From Microbacterium gubbeenense DSM 15944 (GTDB taxonomy: Bacteria > Actinomycetota > Actinomycetes > Actinomycetales > Microbacteriaceae), in the NCBI RefSeq assembly GCF_000422745.1, contig NZ_AUGQ01000012.1, positions 1 through 64,000 of the forward strand: a stretch of 64,000 bases of DNA. The letters run 5' to 3'. Both the position numbers and the translations under genes were made by a program. Numbering within the stretch: the first letter of the stretch is position 1; every line of letters begins with the position of its first letter. The notes under the pieces were generated by a model that saw only the letters and a program-made list of their open reading frames with translations, made no database searches and was not told where the DNA came from. This document shows, one piece after another, positions 18,214-27,270 of the stretch.

Positions 18214-18968
18214 CGCGGGGGCATCCGGATCGCGCCGTCGAGTCGGATCGTCTCGCCGTTCATCATCTGGTTCTCGATCATGTGCGCCGCGAGCTTCGCG
18301 TACTCGTGCGGCTGGCCGAGGCGCGAAGGGTTCGGCACCGCCTTGGCGAGCGAGGCGCGCACCTCTTCCGAGAGGCGCGCCAGGATCGGGGTGTCGAACG
18401 TGCCGGGGGCGATCGTGGCGACGCGGATCAGCTTCGACGCGAGATCGCGCGCGGCCACGAGGGTCATGCCGACGATGCCCGCCTTCGCCGACGCGTAGGG
18501 GATCTGGCCGATCTGGCCCTCCCACGCGGCGACCGATGCCGTGAGGATGCACACGCCGCGCTCGCCGTCGACCGGCTCGTTCTTCGCCATGCGCGCCGCG
18601 GTCAGGCGCAGCACATTGAACGTGCCGATGAGGTTGATCCGCACGATCTTCTCGTACGTCTCGAGGGATCCGGGATTGCCGTCGCGATCGACGAGACGGA
18701 TCGGGCCGCCGATGCCCGCACAGTGCACGAGCGCGCGCAGCGGCGCGACCTTCTCGGCTGCGTCGAGCACGGCCTCGACCTGATCCGTCTCGGTGACATC
18801 GGCAGGCACGAAGGTGCCGCCGATCTCCTTGGCGCGCTCTTCGCCCGCCGAGGTCGGCAGATCGAGGATGACGACGTGCGCGCCCTGCTCAGCGAGCTTC
18901 TGCGCCGTGGCCCAGCCGAGGCCCGAGGCCCCGCCCGTGACGACGGCGGATGATCCCTTGACGTCCAT
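18210..18968 (-). CDS. SDR, type 2 3-hydroxyacyl-CoA dehydrogenase (HSD17B10-like)
   Basis: The 252-residue short-chain dehydrogenase has TGGASGLG for NAD binding and YASAK for catalysis. It also has the insert typical of the HSD17B10 group ([42 protein letters not shown]). That group oxidises 3-hydroxyacyl-CoA, including 2-methyl-3-hydroxybutyryl-CoA from isoleucine. It lies between a thiolase and an enoyl-CoA hydratase in one minus-strand operon. Confidence 0.88.
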   Translation of the reverse strand: MDVKGSSAVVTGGASGLGWATAQKLAEQGAHVVILDLPTSAGEERAKEIGGTFVPADVTETDQVEAVLDAAEKVAPLRALVHCAGIGGPIRLVDRDGNPGSLETYEKIVRINLIGTFNVLRLTAARMAKNEPVDGERGVCILTASVAAWEGQIGQIPYASAKAGIVGMTLVAARDLASKLIRVATIAPGTFDTPILARLSEEVRASLAKAVPNPSRLGQPHEYAKLAAHMIENQMMNGETIRLDGAIRMPPR

Positions 18969-18998
18969 ATTGAGGTCCGTTCTCTTGAGAGTGGCGGC

Positions 18999-20180
18999 TC
19001 AGAGCCGTTCGATGATCGTGGCGTTCGCCATGCCGCCAGCCTCGCAGACCGCCTGGAGGCCGAAGCGGCCGCCGGTGTCCTCGAGCGCGTGCAGCATGGT
19101 GGTCAGAAGGCGCGTTCCGGTCGCGCCGAGCGGGTGCCCGAGAGCGATCGCGCCGCCGCGCGGATTGACGACGCTGTGGTCGAACCCGAGCTCCTGCATG
19201 AACGCGATCGGCACGGGTGCGAAGGCCTCGTTGACCTCGACGTGCGAGATGTCCGATGGCGTCAGTCCTGCGCGCTCGAGCGCGCGACGAGCTGCGGGGA
19301 TGGGGCCCGTCAGCATGAGCAGCGGATCCGCACCGACGACGCTCATGGCGTGGATCCGCGCGCGCGGCGTGAGCCCGAGCTTCTCGGCCGTTCCTGCCGA
19401 CATGATGAGGCTCGCCGACGCGCCGTCGGTGATCTGCGACGAGTTGCCCGCCGTGATGCTCCAGTCGATCTCGGGGAAGCGCTCGGCGAGCTCGTCGGTG
19501 CGGAACACCGGGTTCAGCTCAGCGAGGCGCTCGGGCGTCGTGTCCGGGCGCACCGTGCTGTCGACCGTGATCGTCGTCGTACCGTCCGAGACGGGCACGA
19601 TCTCGCGCGCGAAGTCGGATGCGGCCGCGCGGCGGTGCGACTCGGCGGAGTACGCATCGAGCTGCGCGCGCGAGATGCTGTATCGGGCGGCGACGAGCTC
19701 GGCCGACACGCCCTGCGACGTGAGGCCTGGCGCGTAGCGCTCGGCGACCATCCGCCCGTACGGGTCGGCGCCCTGGCGGGCGGATCCCATCGGCACGCGG
19801 CTCATCGACTCGACGCCGCCCGCGATGACGATGTCGGCCTGATCCGACATGATGGCCTGCGCCGCGAAGTGCACGGCCTGCTGGCTGGATCCGCACTTGC
19901 GATCGATCGTGGTCGCCGGCACGTGCTCGGGAAACCCCGCGCCGAGCCAGGCCATGCGGCCCGGCGTTCCCGACTGCTCGGAGACCTGCGAGACGCAGCC
20001 GATCATCACGTCGTCGACGGTGCCCGGATCGAGAGCGCTGCGCGAGACGAGATGCTGCAGGGTCTGTGCGAGCAGGTCGACGGGGTGAATGGACGATAAC
20101 GGCGCGCCCTGTTTACCTCGTGCGATCGGTGTACGGATCGCATCGACGATCACGGCGTCGCGGGATGACATCACTGGCAT
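18999..20180 (-). CDS. Acetyl-CoA acetyltransferase (thiolase)
   Basis: The 393-residue protein has DRKCGSSQQAVHFAAQAIMS with the nucleophile cysteine, NEAFAPVPIAFMQE, GGAIALGHPLGATGTRL with the catalytic histidine, and AVCEAGGMANA with the second cysteine. This is a steroid/lipid-type thiolase subgroup rather than the PhaA type. It heads the thiolase-SDR-hydratase operon. The first ATG has no ribosome site; translation may be leaderless or begin at a second ATG three codons on. Confidence 0.9.
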   Translation of the reverse strand: MPVMSSRDAVIVDAIRTPIARGKQGAPLSSIHPVDLLAQTLQHLVSRSALDPGTVDDVMIGCVSQVSEQSGTPGRMAWLGAGFPEHVPATTIDRKCGSSQQAVHFAAQAIMSDQADIVIAGGVESMSRVPMGSARQGADPYGRMVAERYAPGLTSQGVSAELVAARYSISRAQLDAYSAESHRRAAASDFAREIVPVSDGTTTITVDSTVRPDTTPERLAELNPVFRTDELAERFPEIDWSITAGNSSQITDGASASLIMSAGTAEKLGLTPRARIHAMSVVGADPLLMLTGPIPAARRALERAGLTPSDISHVEVNEAFAPVPIAFMQELGFDHSVVNPRGGAIALGHPLGATGTRLLTTMLHALEDTGGRFGLQAVCEAGGMANATIIERL

Positions 20181-20222
20181 AGTAATTGTTTATCATGATT
20201 TGCACTGATTTACATCCCACCC

Positions 20223-20250
20223 TTGTCACGGGGTACGGTGGTCCCATAAT
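20223..20250 (+). promoter_or_regulatory. Promoter of the acyl-CoA dehydrogenase operon
   Basis: TTGTCA (20223-20228) and CATAAT (20245-20250) are 16 bases apart, followed after 36 bases by AAGGAG and the ATG at 20287. The other half of this divergent spacer holds an AT-rich stretch with ATCATGAT near the thiolase start, which may be an operator. Confidence 0.6.
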
Positions 20251-20286
20251 CTATGTTCATCAATCGCATGCAAAGGAGCGTGGAAA

Positions 20287-21450
20287 ATGACGACCGTCAC
20301 GGTTGACGAAGTGCAGGAGATCCGCGAGCTCGCCGCGTCGGTCGCGCGCGACGTATTCGAACCCATTGCCGAGGAGCTGGATGTCAACAGACAGCCGATC
20401 AGTGTCGAGCAGCGCAAGTAGCTCGGCGAGCTCGGCTTTCTGGGGATGGCTCACGAGGAGAAGTACGGCGGCGCAGGGGCGCCGTTCTCGCACGCCCTCG
20501 CGGTGATCGAGGAGTTCGCGAAGATCTGCCGACCTGCCGCGTTCCAGATCTTCGAGGCGAACACCGGCCCCGCGCAGGTCATCGCGAAGGTGGCGTCGGA
20601 GGAGCAGCGTCAGCGCTGGCTGCCCGACATCATCAGCGGCGAGAAGACGATGGCGGTGGGCATCTCCGAGCCCGACGCCGGATCCGCCGCGACGGACATG
20701 AAGTCCCGTGCGACCCCCGGTGAGAACGGCGGCGTCGTGCTCAACGGATCCAAGCGGTGGATCTCGAACGGCGGCGAAGCGGATCTCTACCTCGTGTACT
20801 GCCGTCTGAGTGATGCGCCGGGCAGCAAGGGCATTGGCGCCGTCGTGATCGAGAAGGGCGATGCCGGGTTCACGTTCGGCGCTCAGGAGCGACTGATGGG
20901 CTTCCGCGGCATTCCGTCGGCCGACCTGTACTTCGATGGGGTCATCGTGCCGGCGGAGAACATCGTCGTCCCGGCGGGCGGGTTCGGCAAGCTGTTCCAG
21001 ATCTTCTCCCTCGAGCGCATGGGCAACACGACCATGAGCCTCGCGATCGGACAGGCGGCGCTCGATAAGTCGCTCGCCTATGCGCAGCAGCGCCAGGCGT
21101 TCGGCCGCGACATCATCGAGTTCCAGACGATCCAGACCGCGCTCGCCGACATGGCGCTGCAGGTGGAAGCCGCCCGGCTGCTGCGCGACCGCGCTGCCGC
21201 GTCGATCGATGCCGGTGACATCAACGGGCTGCACGTCTCGCTTGCGAAGTGCACGGCCAACGAGATGGCGAAGCGGGTCACGGATCTGGCGATCCAGGTG
21301 CACGGCGGGAACGGCTATACAGAGGAGTATGGCCTCGAGCGCCTGCACCGCGACTCGCACGGCTGGGCGATCGCGGGCGGAACGCCGGCGATGCAGCGCA
21401 CCCGCATCGTGTCGGAGCTCACCGGCCGTCGTTTCAATCAGCGCCCATAA
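20287..21450 (+). pseudogene. Acyl-CoA dehydrogenase interrupted by an in-frame amber codon
   Basis: From ATG 20287, which has AAGGAG upstream, the frame reads 44 codons of a typical acyl-CoA dehydrogenase N-terminus (VQEIRELAASVARDVFEPIA), then meets TAG at 20419-20421 where homologues continue. After the stop the same frame continues without any shift (LGELGFLGMAHEEKYGGAGA) to the end, giving a family-like total of 387 codons. Flavin and substrate motifs are intact (AVGISEPDAGSAATDM, QVHGGNGYTEEYGLERLHRD). The usual C-terminal catalytic EGT reads GGT here, as in several subgroups with a different base. A restart at ATG 20446 would yield a protein lacking the N-terminal helices. A single C/G/A-to-T change explains the stop. 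Confidence 0.8.
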
Positions 21451-21462
21451 GAGAGGCACGCC

Positions 21463-22623
21463 GTGGCAGACAACCTGGATCCCCGTTACGACGCGATCCG
21501 CGCCGAAGCGCGCGGAATCGCGCAGAGTCTTGCGCCGTATGCGGCCGAGGCCGATGAGCTCGACGTCGTGCATGAGCCGATGCGTGAGGCGGTGCGGGCA
21601 TCCGGCCTGGGGCGCCTCGTCGTGCCGGCGGCGTATGGCGGCGAGTCGGACGTGCTCGATCCCTTGGCGATCGCGATCGTGCGCGAAGAGTTCGCCGCCG
21701 TGTCGGCGCACCTCGATTCGCTTTACGGAATGCAGGGCGTCGGGAGCTACTCGCTGACGATCGGCGGTTCCGACGAGCTGAAGGCCGAATGGCTGCCGAA
21801 GGTGCGCACGCTCGATGCGATCGCGGCGATCGCGCTGACGGAGCCCGAGATCGGTTCGGATCTGCGCAGCGTGACCACGACGATTCGCGAAGACGGTGAC
21901 GAGCTCGTCATCTCGGGCGTGAAGTCGTTCATCACGAACGCGCCGGTGGCATCGTTCTTCAACGTGTTGGCGCGAGAGGGCGACGGGTACTCGATGGCGT
22001 TCGTGCCGGCAGGTGCGCCCGGGCTCTCGGTCACGAGCGGCCCCGATCTCATCGCGCCGCACATCATCGGCGAGGTCACCTTTGATGAGGTGCGCGTGCC
22101 GCGGGGGAACCGAATCGGCGAATCGGGCACGGCGTTCACGCTCATGTTGCAGACGCTCGCCGTGTTCCGCGTCACGGTCGCGGCCGCCTCGCTGGGGATC
22201 GGCCGCGCGGCGCTCGAGGAGGCGGTGAAGCACGCCACCACACGGGAGCAGTTCGGCAAGCCGCTGCTCGCGCTCGGATCCGTGTCGCAGAAGCTGGCGC
22301 TCAGCTGGGCCGAGCTCGAGGCCGCACGCTCCCTGACGTACCAGGCCGCGGCGCAGGCGGCGTCGAACCCGCTTGCGCATATCGCCGATACGTCTATGGC
22401 GAAGATCGTGTCGACCGAGACCGCCGGCCGTATCGCCGACCGCGCGGTGCAGACGATGGGCCGGTTCGGGCTCGTGCGCGGCAGCGACATCGAACGCCAC
22501 TACCGCAACTCCCGCCCCGGGCGCATCTACGAGGGGTCGACGGAAGTGCTGCTCGACTCGCTCGCACGTCAGCTCGGCAAGCGCGCGAAGGCCGCCGAAG
22601 AAAGCGGAGGATCGTTCCTATGA
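21463..22623 (+). CDS. Acyl-CoA dehydrogenase
   Basis: The 386-residue flavoprotein has AALTEPEIGSDL-type flavin contacts (IALTEPEIGSDLRS), TREQFGKPLLALGSV, and IYEGSTEVLLDSLAR with the canonical catalytic glutamate. It would make the 2,3-double bond of an acyl-CoA. It starts at a GTG 12 bases after the interrupted dehydrogenase, and its stop overlaps the amidohydrolase start. It may substitute for the broken neighbour. Confidence 0.9.
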   Translation: MADNLDPRYDAIRAEARGIAQSLAPYAAEADELDVVHEPMREAVRASGLGRLVVPAAYGGESDVLDPLAIAIVREEFAAVSAHLDSLYGMQGVGSYSLTIGGSDELKAEWLPKVRTLDAIAAIALTEPEIGSDLRSVTTTIREDGDELVISGVKSFITNAPVASFFNVLAREGDGYSMAFVPAGAPGLSVTSGPDLIAPHIIGEVTFDEVRVPRGNRIGESGTAFTLMLQTLAVFRVTVAAASLGIGRAALEEAVKHATTREQFGKPLLALGSVSQKLALSWAELEAARSLTYQAAAQAASNPLAHIADTSMAKIVSTETAGRIADRAVQTMGRFGLVRGSDIERHYRNSRPGRIYEGSTEVLLDSLARQLGKRAKAAEESGGSFL

Positions 22624-23411
22624 TCATCGACGCTCACACCCACATCTGGCCTGACAAGATCGCCGATATCGCGCTCACGGCCAATCCTGTGCCGGGGCTG
22701 GAGCCGCGCGGCGACGGCAAGGTGTCGGGTCTCGATGAGTCGATGCTCCATACGGGCGTGGACCTCAGCTGCTGCCTCGCGATCGCCAACGAGGCGCGGC
22801 ATGTGCACCGCGTGAACGAGTTCGTGGCCGGGATCGCGAGCACGACCCGCTTCCCGGTCGGCACCGTGCACGTCGACCTGCCGGTTGAGGAGAACATCGA
22901 GAGCCTGCGCCGCAATGGCATCACGGCCGTCAAGATCCACCCGCTCTTTCAGCGGTTCGCGCTCGACGACCCGCGATTGTGGGACATCTTCGAGGCGTTC
23001 GGCGATGAGTTCTCGGTCATCGCGCACGTCGGAGCGGGGGGAGACGAGTTCACCAACTCGCTCTCGAGCCCCGATATGGTGCGCCGCATCACGCGTCAAT
23101 TCCCCGATCTGCGACTCGTCGCATGCCACTTCGGCGGTTACAAGCTGTTCGATGACGCCGAGGAGCTGCTGGCGGGAACCGATGTCGTGCTCGAAACGTC
23201 CTGGCCGCCGTCGCTCGCGCTGCTGCGGCCCGAGCGCGTGAAGAAGCTCATTCGTCACCACGGATCCGAGCGGATCGCGTTCGGATCGGACTGGCCGATG
23301 ACCGCCCCCAAGGCCGAGCTCGAGGCGCTCGACAGCCTGGGCCTCACCTCGGATGAGGTCGAGAACGTCCTCGGCGCGACGCTCGCGCGCGTGTACCGGC
23401 TCGGCGCGTAG
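22620..23411 (+). CDS. Amidohydrolase-2 family metal-dependent hydrolase or decarboxylase
   Basis: The 263-residue protein has DAHTHIW at the N-terminus (metal-binding HxH), KIHPLFQRF, LVACHFGGYK and a late FGSDWPM aspartate. This is the amidohydrolase-2 TIM barrel of the ACMSD and lactonase group. Its ATG overlaps the dehydrogenase stop, so it belongs to the acyl-CoA operon. It might hydrolyse a ring or decarboxylate an intermediate; the substrate cannot be told. Confidence 0.8.
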   Translation: MIIDAHTHIWPDKIADIALTANPVPGLEPRGDGKVSGLDESMLHTGVDLSCCLAIANEARHVHRVNEFVAGIASTTRFPVGTVHVDLPVEENIESLRRNGITAVKIHPLFQRFALDDPRLWDIFEAFGDEFSVIAHVGAGGDEFTNSLSSPDMVRRITRQFPDLRLVACHFGGYKLFDDAEELLAGTDVVLETSWPPSLALLRPERVKKLIRHHGSERIAFGSDWPMTAPKAELEALDSLGLTSDEVENVLGATLARVYRLGA

Positions 23412-23424
23412 CCCGCCGAGCCGG
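23396..23424. terminator. Hairpin at the end of the amidohydrolase gene
   Basis: CCGGCTCGGCG and CGCCGAGCCGG form a perfect 11-base-pair stem with a seven-base loop that contains the TAG stop. It lies between convergent genes and can serve both. Confidence 0.7.
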
Positions 23425-23433
23425 CAACGCCCG

Positions 23434-24165
23434 TCAGTGCCAGCTGATCGGGGAGTTGACCGTGTCGGGATACTTCTTCTGCACGTACTTCGTGTAGTCG
23501 CTGATGTGGTCGCGCATCGCTTCGGCCGCCTCGAACGAGTCATGCGCGGCGAGCGCGTCGTACACGCGCACGTGCGCGGCGTGCACGGGACCGCGGCGGT
23601 GACGCGGATACTCCACGCCCATCGACGTGCCGTCGAGGATGCCCGTGAGCGCGTCGATGAGGTGCGCGAAGAAGTGGTTGCCGGAGGAGTGCGCGACGAT
23701 GTCGTGGAACTCCTGGTTCGTCTCGGTGAACACGTCCTCGTCGTCGAGGTGCGCGCCCATCGTGTCGATGTTCTTCTTCAATCGGACGAGATCCTCGTCG
23801 CTGATCCGCTTCGCTGCGAGCCGTGCCATCGCCGGCTCTACGCTGTTGCGCGCTTCGACGATGTCGCGATACGGCGCGTTCTCGAACTGCAGCAACAGCG
23901 TCAGCGACGTCGCGAGACCGGTTCCGTTGGCCTGCTCGACCACCGGGCCGCCGCCCGGACCGGGCTTCAGCGTGATCATGCCCTGCAGCTCGAGGAATCG
24001 CAGCGACTCGCGAAGCGTGCCGCGGCCGATCTGATACTGCTCGAGCATGACCTTCTCGGGCGGCAACCGGTCGCCGGCAACGTTGCCGCGCTGTTGGATG
24101 TCCGCGACGATCTGCTGAGCGACGAGAAGTGCCGTCTTCTGGGGACGCAATGTCACCTGGCTCAT
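23434..24165 (-). CDS. FadR/GntR-family transcriptional regulator
   Basis: The 243-residue protein has a winged-helix domain (VAGDRLPPEKVMLEQYQIGR, GTLRESLRFLELQGMI) and an FCD domain (RNSVEPAMARLAAKRISDED, TNQEFHDIVAHSSGNHF). The histidines and aspartate of FCD metal sites appear as E/H residues there. It lies in the middle of the acyl-CoA cluster and probably controls it. The ATG at 24165 follows a purine-rich GGGGG; two earlier in-frame ATG codons exist. Confidence 0.87.
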   Translation of the reverse strand: MSQVTLRPQKTALLVAQQIVADIQQRGNVAGDRLPPEKVMLEQYQIGRGTLRESLRFLELQGMITLKPGPGGGPVVEQANGTGLATSLTLLLQFENAPYRDIVEARNSVEPAMARLAAKRISDEDLVRLKKNIDTMGAHLDDEDVFTETNQEFHDIVAHSSGNHFFAHLIDALTGILDGTSMGVEYPRHRRGPVHAAHVRVYDALAAHDSFEAAEAMRDHISDYTKYVQKKYPDTVNSPISWH

Positions 24166-24223
24166 CGGAAGCCCCCTGTGCTTCATATATCCGCCCTGCC
24201 GGGCGGGCGTTCGGGTCACGAAA

Positions 24224-24286
24224 CTATTTGTTGCGACCGTCGATTTTTGTCAACTATACGCATGCTGAACCATATCGTGCGCATAG
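24224..24286 (-). promoter_or_regulatory. Promoter of the GntR gene with an upstream inverted repeat
   Basis: On the minus strand, a perfect TTGACA (24248-24253) and AAATAG (24224-24229) are 18 bases apart. Directly upstream is an inverted repeat, CTATACGC (24254-24261) and GCGCATAG (24279-24286), with one mismatch. It is a possible operator for autoregulation. Confidence 0.45.
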
Positions 24287-24291
24287 ATTAA

Positions 24292-25518
24292 TCAGCGTTC
24301 CGTCGCGCCGGATTCGGAGACGGCTCCCGCGGCGACGAGCGAGGCGATCGCGTCGCCGTCGATCCCGAGCCGTTCGGCCAGCACTTCGGCCGTGTGCTCG
24401 CCCACGGAGGCGAGTCCGTCGTAGACCGGGCCGTCGTATCCGTCCATGTGCAGAACGGGGCCCGGAACGAGGGCGCCCGCGCCGAGCGGCGTCGACGTGA
24501 CGGCCGACAGGGTGCGCTCGAGGAAGTGCGGATCGCCGACGATGTCGCTCGAATCGTTGACTCCCGCCGCGACGACCTCGTGCGCGTCGAGGATCGCGAG
24601 CACCTCGGGGCGCGGCATGGACGCGACCCACTCGCGCACGGTCTGCTGCACGATCTCATTGTTCGCCATGCGCGCCTCGTTCGTGGCGTAGCGGGGGTCG
24701 TCCTTGAGGTCGCTCCGGCCCATCGCATCGAACAGGCGCATCGCGATCGACTGCGCCGATGCGGCGATCGACAGCCAGCCGCCGTCGGAGGCCTGGTAGA
24801 TGCCACGGGGGCTCGCGGCGCCGGAGGCGTTGCCGTGGCGCTGCATGATCTCGCCCGTGGTGGTGTAGTTGAGGATCGCGTCGCCCAGGATGAACATCAG
24901 CGGTTCGTGCAGCGCGACGTCGACGACGGATCCCTCACCCGTCGCGGAGCGGCGGTACAGCGCCATCGCGGATCCGAACGCGGCGGAGATGCCGGCGATC
25001 GAGTCGGCGAATCCGAACGGCGGGGCCGTGGGCGGCGTCTCGGGCCAGCCGTTGAGGAAGGCGAATCCGCTCGTCGTCTCCGCGACGGTGCCGAAACCGG
25101 GGCGCGCCTTGTACGGCCCCGTCTGGCCGAAGCCGGAGACCCGTGTGAGGATCAGACCGGGGTTGTCCGCGGCGAGCGTGTCGTAGTCCATGCCCCACTT
25201 CTCGAGACGACCGGGGCGGAAGGATTCGATGACGATGTCCGACTGGGCGATGAGGTCGCGGACGACCTTCTGGCCCTCGGCGGAGCGCAGGTTCACGCCG
25301 ACCGAGCGCTTGCCGGAGTTCAGTCGGACGTATCCGATCGACTGCCCGTCCTTCTGCGGCTGCCATTGCCGAGCCATGTCGCCCGCGTTCGGGTCTTCGA
25401 CCTTGATGACGTCGGCGCCGAAGTCGCGCAGCATGCGGCCCGCGGTCGGGGCGGCATACATGGATCCGAGTTCGAGAACCTTGACCCCGGCGAGCGGAGC
25501 AGTACGTGTATTCGTCAA
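24292..25518 (-). CDS. Family III CoA transferase
   Basis: The 408-residue protein has the CaiB/BaiF layout: PLAGVKVLELGSMYAAPTAG, FGADVIKVEDPNAGDM, LNSGKRSVGVNL, and GFGTVAETTSGFAFLNG, which holds a glutamate at the position of the family's catalytic aspartate. It probably activates the carboxylic acid that feeds the acyl-CoA cluster. The TTG at 25516-25518 has AAGGAAG seven bases upstream and gives a family-like N-terminus. Confidence 0.87.
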   Translation of the reverse strand: MTNTRTAPLAGVKVLELGSMYAAPTAGRMLRDFGADVIKVEDPNAGDMARQWQPQKDGQSIGYVRLNSGKRSVGVNLRSAEGQKVVRDLIAQSDIVIESFRPGRLEKWGMDYDTLAADNPGLILTRVSGFGQTGPYKARPGFGTVAETTSGFAFLNGWPETPPTAPPFGFADSIAGISAAFGSAMALYRRSATGEGSVVDVALHEPLMFILGDAILNYTTTGEIMQRHGNASGAASPRGIYQASDGGWLSIAASAQSIAMRLFDAMGRSDLKDDPRYATNEARMANNEIVQQTVREWVASMPRPEVLAILDAHEVVAAGVNDSSDIVGDPHFLERTLSAVTSTPLGAGALVPGPVLHMDGYDGPVYDGLASVGEHTAEVLAERLGIDGDAIASLVAAGAVSESGATER

Positions 25519-25642
25519 GATGGCACTTCCTTGTGCGTGTCGATCGCGGTAGCGCGGAGGGAAGCGGCGGGTCGCATTCGCGGCCTGCATGACTGATACT
25601 AATGATAGTCAGGAATTACGTCGGATGCGAGGAGGCGTCAGA

Positions 25643-26398
25643 ATGAGCGGCGACAGGTTCGATCTTCAGGGACGTGTGGCGCTCGTCACGGGCGGATCCC
25701 GCGGGCTCGGTCGGGCGATGGCCGAGGCGTTCGCGGAAGCGGGCGCGACGGTGGTCATCGCGAGCCGCAATCACGACTCGTGCGTCGAGGCGGCCGCCGA
25801 GATCCGCGAGAAGACGGGCGCGACCACGCTCGGAATCGGGGCGCACGTCGGCAAGTGGGACGACCTGCCCGCCCTCGTCGACCGCGTGTACGACGAGTAC
25901 GGCAAGCTCGACATCCTCGTGAACAACGCGGGGATGTCGCCGCTGTACGATTCGGTGCCCGAGATCTCGGAGGCCCTGTTCGACAAGGTCGTCGACGTGA
26001 ACCTCAAGGGCCCGTTCCGACTGTCGGTGCTCGCGGCCGAGCGCATGAGCGCGGCCGGCAGCGGATCCATCATCAATATCTCGAGCGCGGCGTCGCTCCG
26101 GGCACGCGAACACGTGCTGCCGTACGCGATCGCGAAGGCCGGCGTCAACGCGATGACGGTCGGGCTCGCGCACACCTACAGCCCGGCGGTGCGGGTGAAT
26201 ACGATCCTCGCGGGCACGTTCTTCACCGACGTGTCGAAGTCGTGGGATATGGAGGCGTTCGCAGCGCGCGCCGAGACCTTCGCGATGGGCCGCGGCGGCC
26301 AGCCGGACGAGATCGTCGGCGCCGCGCTGTACCTCGCGAGCGACGCGTCGTCGTACACGACGGGCGCCCTGATCCCCGTGGACGGCGGCCAGCCGTGA
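25643..26398 (+). CDS. SDR-family oxidoreductase
   Basis: The 251-residue protein has VTGGSRGLGRAM for cofactor binding, NNAGMSPLYD, INISSAASL and the YAIAK catalytic pair. It is divergent from the CoA transferase and its stop overlaps the next enoyl-CoA hydratase (GTGA), so it probably acts on a hydroxyacyl-CoA or related alcohol. GAGGAGG precedes the ATG at 25643. An imperfect palindrome flanked by GACT and AGTC lies at 25591-25610 and may be an operator. Confidence 0.88.
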   Translation: MSGDRFDLQGRVALVTGGSRGLGRAMAEAFAEAGATVVIASRNHDSCVEAAAEIREKTGATTLGIGAHVGKWDDLPALVDRVYDEYGKLDILVNNAGMSPLYDSVPEISEALFDKVVDVNLKGPFRLSVLAAERMSAAGSGSIINISSAASLRAREHVLPYAIAKAGVNAMTVGLAHTYSPAVRVNTILAGTFFTDVSKSWDMEAFAARAETFAMGRGGQPDEIVGAALYLASDASSYTTGALIPVDGGQP

Positions 26399-27138
26399 GC
26401 GTCGACCTGGGCGTCTCCGGCGGCGTCGCGACGCTGAGCCTCGACCGGCCCGATGAGTTCAATGCCATCGATATCGGGCTTGCGCGCTCGCTCGAACGGC
26501 GCGTGAACGAGATCGCGGCCTCCGACGCCGAAATCGTCGTCCTTCGGGCCTCGGGGCGCGGGTTCTGCGCGGGCGGCGACGTGCGCGCGATGGCCGCGGC
26601 CGCGGATCCGTCCGCGTACCTCGACCAACTGGTCGAGGCGGCTCACCGGGCCCTGACCGCGCTGCGTGCGCTGCCGCAGCCGGTCGTTGCGCGGGTGCAG
26701 GGGGCGGTCGCCGGCGGCGGCATCGGCCTCATGCTCACGGCTGATATCGCGATCGCGTCGGAGAAAGCGCACTTCACCCCGGCCTACGGTGCGATCGGGC
26801 TGTCGCCTGACTGCGGCGGCACCGCTCTGATCGCGGACGCGGTCGGTGACCGCCGCGCGCGGGCGTTCTTCCTCCTCGGCGATCGGCTGAGCGCGGACAC
26901 CGCGGCCGAGTGGGGGCTCGTCACCCGCACCGTTCCGGCCGAGTCGCTGGACGAGGCCGTCGACGGCGCGGTTCGGCAGATCCTGGCGCAGGGCGCCGAC
27001 GCCCCACGCGCGACGAAACGCCTGCTCGGCTTCGACGGCACTTATGCGGAGCGGCTTGCGGCGGAGCGCCTCTCGATCGTCGACACCTCCCGCACCGCGC
27101 ACGCCCGCACCCAGATCACCGCCTTCGCAAACCGCTGA
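26395..27138 (+). CDS. Enoyl-CoA hydratase/isomerase family protein
   Basis: The 247-residue crotonase-fold protein has SGRGFCAGGDVRAMAAA and VQGAVAGGGIGLMLTADIA for the oxyanion hole. The usual catalytic glutamate position reads GLSPDCGGTALI, with aspartate as in many isomerases of this family. It is translated from a GTG overlapping the SDR stop. It is the last gene of the acyl-CoA catabolic cluster; the 132 bases after it show nothing recognisable. Confidence 0.85.
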   Translation: MSVDLGVSGGVATLSLDRPDEFNAIDIGLARSLERRVNEIAASDAEIVVLRASGRGFCAGGDVRAMAAAADPSAYLDQLVEAAHRALTALRALPQPVVARVQGAVAGGGIGLMLTADIAIASEKAHFTPAYGAIGLSPDCGGTALIADAVGDRRARAFFLLGDRLSADTAAEWGLVTRTVPAESLDEAVDGAVRQILAQGADAPRATKRLLGFDGTYAERLAAERLSIVDTSRTAHARTQITAFANR

Positions 27139-27270
27139 CGTCCCCCGCACAACGCAGTCGATCCTCGGGCCCCGGCGGCAGAAAACAGGCCTTCCCGGTC
27201 TCGGCCGGACGGACTGACTGCGCCCTGCTGCGCCGATGCGCGAGGCCGAAACGCGTGCCAGGGTGGAGGT

